Part shown: piece after piece, positions 8,675-16,799 of the stretch | Layout: the number at the start of each line of letters is the position of its first letter | How positions within the stretch are numbered: the first letter of the stretch is position 1 | NCBI RefSeq assembly: GCF_014212055.1 | Contig: NZ_JACJVO010000009.1 | Location: 1-64,000, forward strand | Direction: 5' to 3' | Origin: Cohnella zeiphila | GTDB lineage: Bacteria > Bacillota > Bacilli > Paenibacillales > Paenibacillaceae | DNA: 64,000 nucleotides | The notes under the pieces: generated by a model | What the model was told of the DNA's origin: nothing | What the model saw: only the letters and a program-made list of their open reading frames with translations | Database searches by the model: none | Program-made: the position numbers and the translations under genes

Positions 8675-9673
8675 ATGACCGCACCCTTGCGAGTCCTGTC
8701 CGGCATCCAGCCGAGCGGCCAATTGACCCTCGGCAATTACATCGGAGCGATGAAAAATTTCGTCGCCCTCCAAAACGAATACGATTGCTTCTTTATGATC
8801 GTCGATCTTCACGCGGTCACCGTGCCGCAGGAGCCGGCAAACCTGCGGGAGCAGACGGAGGCGGTTGCCGCGCTGTTCATCGCCGCCGGCATCGATCCGC
8901 GCCAAGCGGCCGTGTTCGTGCAGTCCCACGTGCCCCAGCACGCGGAGCTCGGCTGGCTGATGACGACGCTGTCGTATATGGGCGAGCTAGAGCGGATGAC
9001 GCAGTTCAAGGACAAGTCGGCGGGCAAGGAGGCGGTAGGAGCCGGCCTGTTCGTGTATCCGTCGCTCATGGCCGCCGACATTTTGCTGTATCAAGCGAAC
9101 CTGGTGCCGGTCGGCGACGACCAGAAGCAACACTTGGAGCTGACGCGCGATCTGGCGGGCCGCTTCAACTACCGGTTCGGCGATACGCTGACGATTCCGG
9201 AGCCGTACATCCCGAAGGTGGGAGCGCGCATCATGTCGCTGGACGACGCTTCGAAAAAGATGAGCAAAAGCAACCCGAACCCGGGCAGCCACATCACCCT
9301 GCTCGACGAGCCGGACGTCATCCGCAAAAAAATTTCCCGGGCCAAAACGGACCTGGGCAAGGAAGTCGTCTTCGATCCGGCGGAAAAGCCGGAGATCAGC
9401 AACCTGATGACGATCTACGCGAACTGCGCGGGAATTTCGCTGGAGGAAGTCGCGGCCCGATACGAAGGCCAAGGCTACGGCGCGTTCAAAAAAGACCTTG
9501 CGGAGCAAGTCGTGGCCCTGCTGGAGCCGCTTCAGGGCAAGTACAAAGAAATTCGCGCGTCCGGGGAAATTCACGACATTCTCCGCGAAGGCGCGCAAAA
9601 AGCGCAGGCCGTCGCGGAGACGACGCTGCGCCAGGTAAAGGAAGCGATGGGATTTCTGGCTCCCCGGCGATAA
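8675..9673 (+). CDS. trpS: Tryptophanyl-tRNA synthetase
   Basis: Class I aminoacyl-tRNA synthetase of 332 aa that charges tRNA-Trp. The HIGH-like region SGQLTLGNYIG is near residues 14-24 and the KMSKS loop is near residues 195-199 (KKMSKSNPNPGS). Length is typical for bacterial TrpRS. The ATG at 8675 follows AAAGGTGG. Expression is controlled by the Trp T-box just upstream, so supply of charged tRNA feeds back on the gene. It is a single-gene unit. Confidence 0.97.
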   Translation: MTAPLRVLSGIQPSGQLTLGNYIGAMKNFVALQNEYDCFFMIVDLHAVTVPQEPANLREQTEAVAALFIAAGIDPRQAAVFVQSHVPQHAELGWLMTTLSYMGELERMTQFKDKSAGKEAVGAGLFVYPSLMAADILLYQANLVPVGDDQKQHLELTRDLAGRFNYRFGDTLTIPEPYIPKVGARIMSLDDASKKMSKSNPNPGSHITLLDEPDVIRKKISRAKTDLGKEVVFDPAEKPEISNLMTIYANCAGISLEEVAARYEGQGYGAFKKDLAEQVVALLEPLQGKYKEIRASGEIHDILREGAQKAQAVAETTLRQVKEAMGFLAPRR

Positions 9674-9716
9674 TCGAAGGGCGGGTGCGCCGCCTTTCAA
9701 GGGCGGCGATCCGCGG

Positions 9717-9893
9717 TCAGGTACGCGCTTTGCGGGTCACCCTGGCTTTGACGGCGAAGCCGAAGCCGATGTTGCACATTCCCAGCACGAAGAACAGCGC
9801 CGCCAGCCATCCGTTGTACGCGATCGAGATGGCGGTGGCGGTCAACCAGGCCATGGAAGTGACGGCAAACAATAATCCGAGCGATTTGTTCAT
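9717..9893 (-). CDS. Small two-helix membrane protein, 58 aa
   Basis: A short gene on the minus strand encoding 58 aa: MNKSLGLLF at the start, two hydrophobic helices (about 4-25 and 28-48) and a basic tail VTRKART. ATG at 9893 has a textbook site, AAGGAGATC with five bases of spacing, which supports it as a real gene despite its length. A hairpin at 9688-9708 lies past its stop but lacks a clear T tract. It faces away from the SASP gene. Function unknown. Confidence 0.75.
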   Translation of the reverse strand: MNKSLGLLFAVTSMAWLTATAISIAYNGWLAALFFVLGMCNIGFGFAVKARVTRKART

Positions 9894-9909
9894 TCTTTGA
9901 TCTCCTTAA

Positions 9910-9938
9910 GCATATTTTTCTTTCGCTTTTGCATACTA
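9910..9938 (+). promoter_or_regulatory. Sigma-G promoter of the SASP gene
   Basis: GCATA at 9910-9914, 17 bp, then CATACTA at 9932-9938. This agrees with the sigma-G consensus (GHATR and CATWHTA) used by forespore-specific SASP genes, and the gene behind it is a SASP. Confidence 0.78.
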
Positions 9939-9988
9939 GGAAAGCAAGCTTGCAAACCACATCAGCAAGGCGAAAGGAGCATTCAAGC

Positions 9989-10219
9989 ATGGCAGCAAAC
10001 AACATGAACACTTCTTCTTCTCGTAACCGGGTACTTGTGCGCGAAGCCAAGAACGCTCTGGAAAACATGAAGATGGAAGCCGCTCAATCCCTGGGCGTCC
10101 AAATCCCGCAAGACGGCTACTACGGCAATGTAACTTCCCGCGACGCCGGTTCCCTTGGCGGCTACATCACCAAGAACCTGGTTCGCATCGCCGAGCAACA
10201 ACTTTCCGGCAGCCGTTAA
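9989..10219 (+). CDS. Alpha/beta-type small acid-soluble spore protein
   Basis: A 76-aa DNA-binding protein of dormant spores that coats and protects forespore DNA and is degraded at germination. Typical family text is visible: LVREAKNALENMKMEAAQSLG and a second block GYYGNVTSRDAGSLGGYITKNLV. ATG at 9989 follows AAAGGAG. A sigma-G promoter lies upstream and a strong terminator downstream, so it is a single forespore-expressed gene. Confidence 0.95.
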   Translation: MAANNMNTSSSRNRVLVREAKNALENMKMEAAQSLGVQIPQDGYYGNVTSRDAGSLGGYITKNLVRIAEQQLSGSR

Positions 10220-10240
10220 GGACTTCACGGTCCCGGCCGA

Positions 10241-10268
10241 AAGCCCGAGGTTACCCCTCGGGCTTTTA
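10241..10268 (+). terminator. Rho-independent terminator of the SASP gene
   Basis: AAGCCCGAGG at 10241-10250 pairs with CCTCGGGCTT at 10256-10265 across TTACC and is followed by TTTAT. Confidence 0.92.
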
Positions 10269-10334
10269 TCATGCGTTTGGGGACTTTTATTTATTTTCCT
10301 GCAACCGCCGGCCGGAGTCAATAGAAAGAACGAA

Positions 10335-10351
10335 GCCGGCCGAAGGCCGGC
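10335..10351 (-). terminator. Hairpin after the YfhP-like gene
   Basis: GCCGGCC, a three-base loop and GGCCGGC lie just past the minus-strand stop; the trailing sequence on that strand is TTCGTTCTTTC, a poor T tract. Confidence 0.5.
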
Positions 10352-10355
10352 CGGC

Positions 10356-11339
10356 TCAGTACGTGTTCATCCGCAATCTTTTCTCCAACCGATCGTCGCT
10401 CAGCCATCCTACATAAGATTGAAGCGGCGCGAGGTTCGCGTCCATCATGACGACGGCGACGAACGGATATTGGCGCCGGTGGCGGTAACGAATGTCCACC
10501 CATCGGACCTCGTATCCCCACGATTTCGGTTTGACCTGCGCGCATGGGAACGGGGTCACGTTCAGAAACGCCTGAACTTCCTTCGTCCGCTTGGACGCGT
10601 CCACCGCGGGATCGTCGTCGCACTTCGTCGTCTCCAGCCAGACGAGCTTGCCGCTATCCCATTCTCCGATGCCGTAACGGCAGTCGCTCGACTGCCGAAC
10701 GACGTTCCATCTGGACAGGGAAAGCGTCGGCAGCAGCGTATAGCGATCGCCTTCCCGGCGGTCGGGATCGGTTCCCGGCAGCTTCGCGGCCAGGCGGCGA
10801 TGAACGAGCGTTCGCCAGCCGTAGTACAGCGCCAGGAGCGAGTAGAGAACGGGAAAGATCACCCGAGGCTCGGCCCAGCCGGTCATCCACAGCAGGATCG
10901 CGGCGATGTGAGACAGGAAGATGACCGGATCGAAGATGTGGATGATGTTCCAGGCGATCCACTTGCTCGTGAACGGCCGGAAAGCTTGCGTCCCGTACGA
11001 GTTGAACAAATCGGTGGCGACGTGGACGAGCACCGCCAGAAGAATCCACAGCATAAGATGCGTCCACGGAACGGTGCGGAACGACAGGGACAGGATCACC
11101 GTCAGCAGCGCCGTCCAGCCGGCCAGCGCCGGAAGGGAGTGGGACAAGCCCCGGTGGTTTTTGATATAATCGGCATTGCTTTTGAACCGAAGGACGGTGT
11201 CGGCGTCCGGAGCCTGCGAGCCGAGTACGGTGCCGATCAGAACGGCGAGCGGTCCGTACGGATGCGAGGAGATGACGGGATCGGTGAGCGCAAGACCGCC
11301 AAGGCCGAGCCCGAACACCAGGTGAGTGCCGGAGTCCAT
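10356..11339 (-). CDS. Membrane-bound metal-dependent hydrolase (YdjM/YfhP family)
   Basis: A 327-aa protein. The N-terminal half has four or five membrane helices and conserved polar clusters: MDSGTHLVFG at the start, GSQAPDADT near residue 43 and NHRGLSHSLP near residue 60. The His and Asp residues in these clusters fit a metal site of the YdjM/DUF457 family. The C-terminal half is soluble and YfhP-like. ATG at 11339 lies 12 bases after AAAGGGG. The physiological substrate is unknown. Confidence 0.8.
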   Translation of the reverse strand: MDSGTHLVFGLGLGGLALTDPVISSHPYGPLAVLIGTVLGSQAPDADTVLRFKSNADYIKNHRGLSHSLPALAGWTALLTVILSLSFRTVPWTHLMLWILLAVLVHVATDLFNSYGTQAFRPFTSKWIAWNIIHIFDPVIFLSHIAAILLWMTGWAEPRVIFPVLYSLLALYYGWRTLVHRRLAAKLPGTDPDRREGDRYTLLPTLSLSRWNVVRQSSDCRYGIGEWDSGKLVWLETTKCDDDPAVDASKRTKEVQAFLNVTPFPCAQVKPKSWGYEVRWVDIRYRHRRQYPFVAVVMMDANLAPLQSYVGWLSDDRLEKRLRMNTY

Positions 11340-11429
11340 GCGGAAATAATCCCCTTTCGCTGCGTTGTCGCGATAGGGTTCAGTATGAGCCGGGGGACCG
11401 GAATTTATGAGAAAAAGGGTGGCGGGCGC

Positions 11430-11717
11430 ATGATCGTTTTCTGCGAATACCGGGTGACGGAAGAGAACCGGGAGGCTTATTTGGGCTGGGTCAGGGCTTG
11501 CCCGGAACGATGGAGCGGAGTCGAGCTTGCGGAGAATACGGTTCAGCCCGGCGTCTTCGTGGAACTGCGCCGGGCTTTGAACGAGGAAGAGGCGGCACGA
11601 ATGGAAAAAGAACGCCGCGAAGGACGTTCTTGGGAGGAGATGGAGCGCTGGGTGAAGGGAGGACGTACGGGCGTGCGCGTCTGGATGTTTCGTCCCGTCG
11701 TTACCGGAAGCGAGTAG
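11430..11717 (+). CDS. Hypothetical 95-aa protein
   Basis: Soluble 95-aa protein, start ATG 11430 behind AAGGGTGGCGGG. It begins MIVFCEYRVTEENREAYLGW, which resembles the first strand and helix of small ferredoxin-like folds such as ABM-type domains. A highly charged helix (NEEEAARMEKERREG) follows. The last 17 bp overlap the 3' end of the convergent gerQ gene. No function can be assigned. Confidence 0.65.
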   Translation: MIVFCEYRVTEENREAYLGWVRACPERWSGVELAENTVQPGVFVELRRALNEEEAARMEKERREGRSWEEMERWVKGGRTGVRVWMFRPVVTGSE

Positions 11718-12273
11718 AGAGCCCTGCCTGGCCCGCGGATCCGAACGGAAGGTTGTAGTTGAGCGGCTCGTCGAACGTGATGTAGTCAAGGTTCAGCATC
11801 AGCAGCAGATAGCGCTTGCCCGTGACGGGGTCGCTGATGATGATGTGGTCCCGTCCGGCCGCTTCGACCACGCCTTTGAAAATTTTGGCGTTCCATTCGC
11901 TGTTGTTCTCGTACGTCATGTAGAACGTGCCGACTTTGCCGAGATTCATCCGCAGGATGTTTTCGACATACGATTCCTGCGTCGCAAGCGGCGGGAACGT
12001 CGCGCCGGTCGGCGTGATGACCGAATTGTTCATCGTTAGCGGGGGCATCGTCCCGGTCGCCGTCCCGGCAACCATGCCCGGCGCCATGCCGGTTGCGTTA
12101 CCGCTCAGTCCGGGGTATGAGGCACCGGCCGTCGCGTTCGGCTTCGCGGCCATTCCGGCAGCGGGACTGACGGCGCTGGGGGTGAACGGAGCGTTGTTCG
12201 CAGCGGCCGGCATGACGGCATTCGGCATGTTCGAGGCGGTCGGCATTCCCGACCAAGGGGATTGATTGTACAA
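11701..12273 (-). CDS. gerQ: Spore coat protein GerQ
   Basis: Spore coat protein of 190 aa, cross-linked by transglutaminase in Bacillus and needed for the cortex hydrolase CwlJ. The C-terminal third is the conserved GerQ domain (SYVENILRMNLGKVGTFYMT, then AAGRDHIIISDPVTGKRYLL). The first 95 residues are Pro/Ala/Met-rich low-complexity sequence, as is common in coat proteins. The start is TTG at 12273 behind a perfect AAAGGAGG. Its end overlaps the opposing 95-aa gene by 17 bp. Confidence 0.93.
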   Translation of the reverse strand: MYNQSPWSGMPTASNMPNAVMPAAANNAPFTPSAVSPAAGMAAKPNATAGASYPGLSGNATGMAPGMVAGTATGTMPPLTMNNSVITPTGATFPPLATQESYVENILRMNLGKVGTFYMTYENNSEWNAKIFKGVVEAAGRDHIIISDPVTGKRYLLLMLNLDYITFDEPLNYNLPFGSAGQAGLSTRFR

Positions 12274-12486
12274 GGTGAATCCTCCTTTTAAATAGGCGTT
12301 AGCCCTGTTAATAAACGCGGGGTCAGTTCACCGCTTCCGCCCGGAACGTTCCGGACGGTGCTGGGCGATTGTCACCATACAGTCTATTGCCTGCGCCCGG
12401 ATTTGGTGCCTGCCCTCGCTAAGTTCGACGCAAGATCTGCGAATGCCGCGTCCGGTGGCGATTTGATGAACACCATCGCGCGAACA
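12274..12486. other. Intergenic stretch between gerQ and ctaB
   Basis: About 320 bp separate the divergent gerQ and ctaB starts. The ctaB promoter lies at 12487-12516. The rest holds a GGAACGTTCC palindrome near 12340 and no reading frame with a ribosome binding site. I could not identify the gerQ promoter with confidence. Confidence 0.5.
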
Positions 12487-12516
12487 TTGTCAATAGCCAA
12501 AGATTTGGGGTATCAT
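12487..12516 (+). promoter_or_regulatory. Sigma-A promoter of ctaB-sco
   Basis: TTGTCA at 12487-12492, 18 bp, TATCAT at 12511-12516, about 80 bp before ctaB. Confidence 0.7.
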
Positions 12517-12594
12517 TGAAAGCGACTGCAATCGGAAGAACGGTGCCGCTCGCTGGTCGCACCCTCTTCACCGGTCTTTCGAAGGAGGAACACC

Positions 12595-13461
12595 GTGTTT
12601 AAAGATTTAGTGGCCCTGACCAAGCCCGGCATTATCCGCTTGAATCTGTTCGCGGCTTTCGGCGGGTTCTGGGTCGCTTCCCGCTGGGATTTCGATTGGG
12701 CCGACTGGTCGCGTCTGATCTGGATGCTGGTCGGATCGACGCTGACGATGGCCTCGTCGTGCGTCTTCAATAATTACCTGGACCGGGACTTCGATACGAA
12801 GATGGCGCGGACGCAGAACCGGGCGCTGCCGATGGGCCGGCTGAATCCGGCGTTCGTTCTCGGGTACGCGATCGTGCTCGGCGCGGCGGGCATCCTCACG
12901 CTGTTTCTTGCCGTTAACGTCCTGTGCGGCTGGTTGGGTCTTCTGGGCATGTTCGTCTACGTCGTCGTCTACACATTGTGGCTGAAGCGCAACTCCACCT
13001 GGAGCACCTCGGTCGGCGGCGTGTCCGGCGCGATGCCTCCCGTCATCGGATATTGCGCGGTAACCGGACGCGTCGACGAGGGAGCGTGGATCCTGTTCGC
13101 GCTGCTGTTCTTCTGGCAGCCGCCGCATTTCTGGTCGCTGGCGATTCGCAGGGTGGAAGAGTACCGGTCCGCGGGCTATCCGGTGCTGCCGGTCGTGAAG
13201 GGGATCCTGCGGACGAAGATCCAGATGGTGCCGTATATCGCGCTCCTGCTGGTCGCTTCGATCTTGCTTTACACGTACCATTATGTAGGGGTCGTCTTTC
13301 TGATTCTGTCGATCGTCGTTCTGGCCCTCTGGCTGCTTCACGCCCTGTCCGGCTTCCGGACGAGCAATACGGAGAAATGGGCGAAGACGGATTTCCTGTT
13401 CTCCGTCAATTATTTGATGATAATGTTCATCGCCATGATCTTGGATACGAATGGAGTGTAA
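12595..13461 (+). CDS. ctaB: Protoheme IX farnesyltransferase
   Basis: Membrane prenyltransferase of 288 aa that converts heme B to heme O for cytochrome oxidases. The UbiA-family motif NNYLDRDFDTKMART begins near residue 59 and holds the Asp residues that bind Mg-diphosphate. About eight or nine membrane helices follow. The start is GTG at 12595 behind AAGGAGGAACACC. Three bases separate it from the SCO gene, so the two are one operon for oxidase assembly. The partner enzyme CtaA is encoded at 48067. Confidence 0.95.
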   Translation: MFKDLVALTKPGIIRLNLFAAFGGFWVASRWDFDWADWSRLIWMLVGSTLTMASSCVFNNYLDRDFDTKMARTQNRALPMGRLNPAFVLGYAIVLGAAGILTLFLAVNVLCGWLGLLGMFVYVVVYTLWLKRNSTWSTSVGGVSGAMPPVIGYCAVTGRVDEGAWILFALLFFWQPPHFWSLAIRRVEEYRSAGYPVLPVVKGILRTKIQMVPYIALLLVASILLYTYHYVGVVFLILSIVVLALWLLHALSGFRTSNTEKWAKTDFLFSVNYLMIMFIAMILDTNGV

Positions 13462-13464
13462 CGC

Positions 13465-14151
13465 GTGAACGATCAAACCGAACCGCAAAACACGGGCAGC
13501 GCTCCCGAGACGCCGGCCAAGCCGGCCGCCAAGCGCTCATTCGCCCGCAGGTACGCCTTTCCGCTCGTGCTGTTTGGACTGTGCGTCATTCTGGGCGCCT
13601 ACCTGCTCTATAATTCGCTGTCCGGCGGCGGCACGAAGCTGGCCGATCAGGGAGCGGCGGCCGACTTTACTTATTCCGACATCGACGGCAAGCAAGTGAC
13701 GATGAGCGAAGAGAACGGCAAAGTCCGGCTCGTGTATTTCTTCTATTCGAATTGCCCGGACGTCTGCCCGCCGACGACCTTCATGATGTCGCAGGTTCAG
13801 GATCAACTGAAAGCGGAAGGCAAATTCGGCAGCCAGGTCGAATTCCTGTCGATCACGATCGATCCGACCCGAGATACGCCCGAGGCGCTCAAGACGTTCG
13901 GCGACAAGTTCAACGCGGACTATACGGGGTGGAAGTTCCTGCGCGGGGACGAACAGGCGACGGCCGATCTGGCGAAGAAGTACAACCTGCTCGTCAGCAA
14001 GGGCGACGACGGCAACTTCGGCCATATGAACCTGATCGTGCTCGTGGACAAGAAGGGTCATATCCGCGATTATATTTCCCCGCAAGCGAACGGGGATCCG
14101 ACCGACGTGACGGCCGACGAGCTGACGAAGGAGATCAAAACGCTTCTATAA
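13465..14151 (+). CDS. SCO1/SenC family copper chaperone
   Basis: Membrane-anchored thioredoxin-fold protein of 228 aa that delivers copper to the CuA site of cytochrome c oxidase. One N-terminal helix (about residues 28-47) anchors it. The copper ligands are the CPDVC motif (C97, C101) and H187 in FGHMN. It starts at GTG 13465, three bases after the ctaB stop, so the two genes are probably translated together. A large hairpin terminator follows at 14173. Confidence 0.93.
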   Translation: MNDQTEPQNTGSAPETPAKPAAKRSFARRYAFPLVLFGLCVILGAYLLYNSLSGGGTKLADQGAAADFTYSDIDGKQVTMSEENGKVRLVYFFYSNCPDVCPPTTFMMSQVQDQLKAEGKFGSQVEFLSITIDPTRDTPEALKTFGDKFNADYTGWKFLRGDEQATADLAKKYNLLVSKGDDGNFGHMNLIVLVDKKGHIRDYISPQANGDPTDVTADELTKEIKTLL

Positions 14152-14172
14152 TGAAGGTTCGGGTTATGAAAT

Positions 14173-14215
14173 GAAAGAAGGCGAAGCAGCCGCCGCGGCT
14201 GTTTCGCCTTCTTTC
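14173..14215. terminator. Long bidirectional hairpin terminator
   Basis: A 20-base arm at 14173-14192 pairs with 14196-14215 with one mismatch and a CCG loop, between the convergent SCO and TOPRIM genes. Confidence 0.85.
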
Positions 14216-14248
14216 ATTTCGCGCCGTCGTTTGCCTTGCGGCGAAGGA

Positions 14249-14611
14249 TTATTCCGGCCAGGCCGGCAAAGGAGAGGGATAAATAATGTGTTCCTCCAGC
14301 CCGGCTTTCTCCAGCTGCTGGATCAAATACTCTTCCGGCGTCCCCTCGACGCCGTTGTAGCCCCGCCTCGTGTAGATATGTTCGGCGTCGGGAAAGACGT
14401 CGCGCAGCACGCCGCGAATCCGGCGCCCGGAGGCGTCCGGGTCGGTGAACAAATAAACCTGGCGGTTGCCGACCGCTTTGCGGAGCGATTCGATCTTCTC
14501 CGTCCCGAGCGTGCCGAACGTGCAGTGGATGGGGATGTCGGCCGAGAGCACGCGGGAGAGCCGGCTTTTGTCGTTTTTGCCCTCTACGATGATCGCGATG
14601 TTCGGGTCCAT
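14249..14611 (-). CDS. TOPRIM domain protein (YusF-like)
   Basis: Stand-alone TOPRIM protein of 120 aa. The catalytic glutamate lies in IIVEGKNDK (E10) and the DxD motif in LFTDPDASGRR (D57, D59), which are the metal-binding residues of topoisomerase, primase and RNase M5 active sites. It lacks the C-terminal domain of RNase M5 and matches the size of YusF-type proteins. ATG at 14611 follows GGGAGG; a nearer ATG is out of frame. Substrate unknown. Confidence 0.85.
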   Translation of the reverse strand: MDPNIAIIVEGKNDKSRLSRVLSADIPIHCTFGTLGTEKIESLRKAVGNRQVYLFTDPDASGRRIRGVLRDVFPDAEHIYTRRGYNGVEGTPEEYLIQQLEKAGLEEHIIYPSPLPAWPE

Positions 14612-14754
14612 TGGCGCATTCCTCCCGGCCGGCGAGCGCAAGCACTCGTGTCCGCCCTCGCCGTATCTGTCTGTTATTTTACCACAGCGAGGAGAAAATG
14701 CGGTCCTGCGCATTCGCGCAGGCTGCGTGCGCCCGCCCGGCCGGCGGGCGGCGG

Positions 14755-14853
14755 TTACCAGATCATAAGAACGATAACCAGCAGAATGAAGAGAATAAAC
14801 AGAAGGACGATGAGGGCGGTCGAAGCGCCGTAACCGGGAACGGCCCGCGACAT
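14755..14853 (-). CDS. YjcZ-type sporulation mini-protein, 32 aa
   Basis: A 32-aa protein: a short Gly-containing head (MSRAVPGYGAS) and one hydrophobic helix to the end (TALIVLLFILFILLVIVLM). This is the pattern of YjcZ/YhaI-like sporulation-linked peptides. The start at 14853 follows GGAAGAGGTGAAGCCC. A CATACGATA element at 14921-14929, read on the minus strand, fits a sigma-K or sigma-E type -10 box, but I see no matching -35. It is too short for most gene callers. Confidence 0.8.
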   Translation of the reverse strand: MSRAVPGYGASTALIVLLFILFILLVIVLMIW

Positions 14854-15003
14854 GGGCTTCACCTCTTCCTGGAAACCCGGTTTCGCCCTTTTCCGGAGCG
14901 TGGGGTAGGGGCCTCGCCTTTATCGTATGCAAGCGATCTCGTCCATGCCTGCCCGGAATCGAATTCGGACAGATTCGATCTTCCTCGTCAGACGGGAGAA
15001 CCC

Positions 15004-16200
15004 TCAGTGACCGGCGACCGGAGGAGGCTCCGCTCCGGGATTCCAGCCTTGAACGTAAACCGCCCGCGGCATGAGAACGGCGAGCGCCAGCATCAGGACG
15101 GCGAACGAGACGAAGAACGGCGACATATGCTCGCGTACCGCTCCGGCCGCGACCGGGCCGAGGAACGAGCCGATCGACAGGGCGATCGACATGTAGGAGA
15201 AGGTTCGCCCGAAACGCGAGGGCCCGCTGAGCTGGAGCAGGAAGGAGGTCATGGCCGGGAACATGATGCCCTTGGACATCCCGACCGCGAACAGCATGAC
15301 CGACAGCGGCAGCGGCCAGCCGATGGCCAGCGCGTAATAGCCGAGCGCCATCAGCGCCAACGCCGCGATGCATCTCGCATAAGGCAGGTACTTCTGAAGG
15401 AACAGCATGGCCAGCGTCGACAGCGAACCGAGGCTGACGATGGAGAACAGCAGCCCGGTCGTGAGCAGTTCGTCCGAGCTTTTGGCTTGCAGCGGGAGCT
15501 CGAAGGCCAGGACGCCCTGCGCGCACGAGATCGCGACCGGCAGCAGGAAGACCGCCCATGGGACGCGGCCCGGGGCGGCCTCCTGCAGCGCTTGCGCTTC
15601 CGCCGGAGAGTCGGCTTTGCGGGAAGCGGCGGGCGAGTCGGCCAGAAGGGGAGCAACCGGCTCCCGTACGAACCAAAGCGAGCCGATTCCGGTGATCAGC
15701 AGAATCCATCCGAGGACGGCGAACGACTGGGTGAATCCGAGCTCCGCCGCCAGCCAGGCGCCTGCGGCGGGCGAGACGACGGACGCGATGGTATGGACGA
15801 GCCCGTTGCCGGCCATCAGCTTGCCCTGATGGATATGATTCTTGGCGAGCCGGGCGAGCAGAGTCAGACAGGCCGGGGACAGGAAGGCGAGCACGAAGCC
15901 GCTGGCCGACCGAATGTACAGCAAGTGCCAAGGATCGCTCACTTGCGATTGAAGCAGCAGCAGAACGCCCGCACCCGACAAGCTGGCGGCGATGAACAGA
16001 CGGCTGCCGAAACGGTCGACGGCGAAGCCCGCGATCAGGTTGCCGGGAAGATGCGTGAGCGAATACATTCCCATGACGAGGCCGATAAAGGACGGGGCGG
16101 CGCCCAGGGATACGGCGAACGGAGTCAGCATCGGATACTGGGCATGGAGATCGAAAAATGCGACGAACAAAAACAGGTAAAGCCAAATCGCCGTTCTCAT
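15004..16200 (-). CDS. Major facilitator superfamily transporter
   Basis: A 398-aa transporter with 12 predicted membrane helices and a central cytosolic loop near residues 185-215. The MFS loop 2-3 signature is present as GFAVDRFGSRLF (near residues 58-69). The N-terminal half fits drug or sugar exporters of the DHA type. Start ATG 16200 lies behind GGAGGTGC. Substrate unknown. It is divergent from the GntR-ABC operon. Confidence 0.88.
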   Translation of the reverse strand: MRTAIWLYLFLFVAFFDLHAQYPMLTPFAVSLGAAPSFIGLVMGMYSLTHLPGNLIAGFAVDRFGSRLFIAASLSGAGVLLLLQSQVSDPWHLLYIRSASGFVLAFLSPACLTLLARLAKNHIHQGKLMAGNGLVHTIASVVSPAAGAWLAAELGFTQSFAVLGWILLITGIGSLWFVREPVAPLLADSPAASRKADSPAEAQALQEAAPGRVPWAVFLLPVAISCAQGVLAFELPLQAKSSDELLTTGLLFSIVSLGSLSTLAMLFLQKYLPYARCIAALALMALGYYALAIGWPLPLSVMLFAVGMSKGIMFPAMTSFLLQLSGPSRFGRTFSYMSIALSIGSFLGPVAAGAVREHMSPFFVSFAVLMLALAVLMPRAVYVQGWNPGAEPPPVAGH

Positions 16201-16318
16201 CGGCCTTTTGCACCTCCGGGATGGGGAGCGCCCTTGTGAAGCGGGCTGGCGCCCGAATTCGGTCTATCTTACTTGTACGTCGAACGAGCCCCGGTTATGC
16301 CCAAGCTCCCGCAGGGGG

Positions 16319-16347
16319 TTGAAGTGTGTGGCGATACGTGGTACACT
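16319..16347 (+). promoter_or_regulatory. Promoter with overlapping YtrA-type operator
   Basis: A promoter TTGAAG (16319-16324), 17 bp, TACACT (16342-16347) is overlaid by AGTGTG, 13 bp, TACACT (16323-16347). The known YtrA operator has the form AGTGTA-N13-TACACT, so only one base differs. A repressor bound here would cover both the -35 and the -10 elements, as expected for autorepression by the GntR gene that follows. Confidence 0.72.
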
Positions 16348-16413
16348 TTGTTCAATCTAACTGTATGGCGTGTAGCCACACACTGGGTACAAAAGAGAAA
16401 GGCGGGGTGACGG

Positions 16414-16794
16414 ATGCCGCCGGGAAAAAACTGGACGATGGAGGACTTCCGTCTGGATCCTTCTCGTCCGCTCTATGAACAATTCACCGAACAGATCCGA
16501 ACGATGATCGCCAAAGGGGAACTGGAGCCGGGAACGAGGCTTCCGTCCGTTCGAGAGACGGCTTCGAGCCTGCGCGTCAATCCGACGACCGTCATGAAGA
16601 CGTATCAGGAGCTGGAACGGCAGGCGCTTCTGGTTACCTACCGGGGGCAGGGAACGTTCGTCACCCGGGAGGAAGCCGCGATCGACCGATCCCGGAAGGA
16701 GCTGGCCAGGACGGCGGTGAACCAGCTGAAGGAGACGGCGAAGTCGCTCGGACTGACGCCGGAACAATTATGGGCTTTGGCCCTGGAGGAGTGA
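16414..16794 (+). CDS. GntR family regulator, YtrA subfamily
   Basis: DNA-binding repressor of 126 aa. The winged HTH occupies about residues 10-75 (RPLYEQFTEQIR, then GTRLPSVRETASSLRVNPTTV). It has only a short C-terminal helical segment for dimerisation, as in YtrA/YhcF-type members. ATG 16414 follows AAAGGCGGGG. The stop is 5 bp before the ABC ATPase start, so regulator and exporter form one operon, and its likely operator overlaps the promoter at 16319. Confidence 0.92.
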   Translation: MPPGKNWTMEDFRLDPSRPLYEQFTEQIRTMIAKGELEPGTRLPSVRETASSLRVNPTTVMKTYQELERQALLVTYRGQGTFVTREEAAIDRSRKELARTAVNQLKETAKSLGLTPEQLWALALEE

Positions 16795-16799
16795 CCGTA

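Noticed and set aside
8418..8678. Protein-coding frame across the trpS leader
   Set aside because: The region folds as a T-box leader with all landmarks; the frame covers the specifier and terminator.
9688..9708. CGCCGCC/GGCGGCG hairpin as trpS terminator
   Set aside because: The stem is convincing but neither strand has a T tract, so it was not listed as a terminator.
12376..12383. CATACAGT as a sigma-E -10 box for gerQ
   Set aside because: It points away from gerQ (plus strand) and has no matching -35 or downstream sporulation gene.
14612..16213. Upstream extension of the TOPRIM gene to 654 aa
   Set aside because: The extra part lies opposite the minus-strand MFS gene in another frame and has low-complexity Arg-rich text; the strong start is at 14611.
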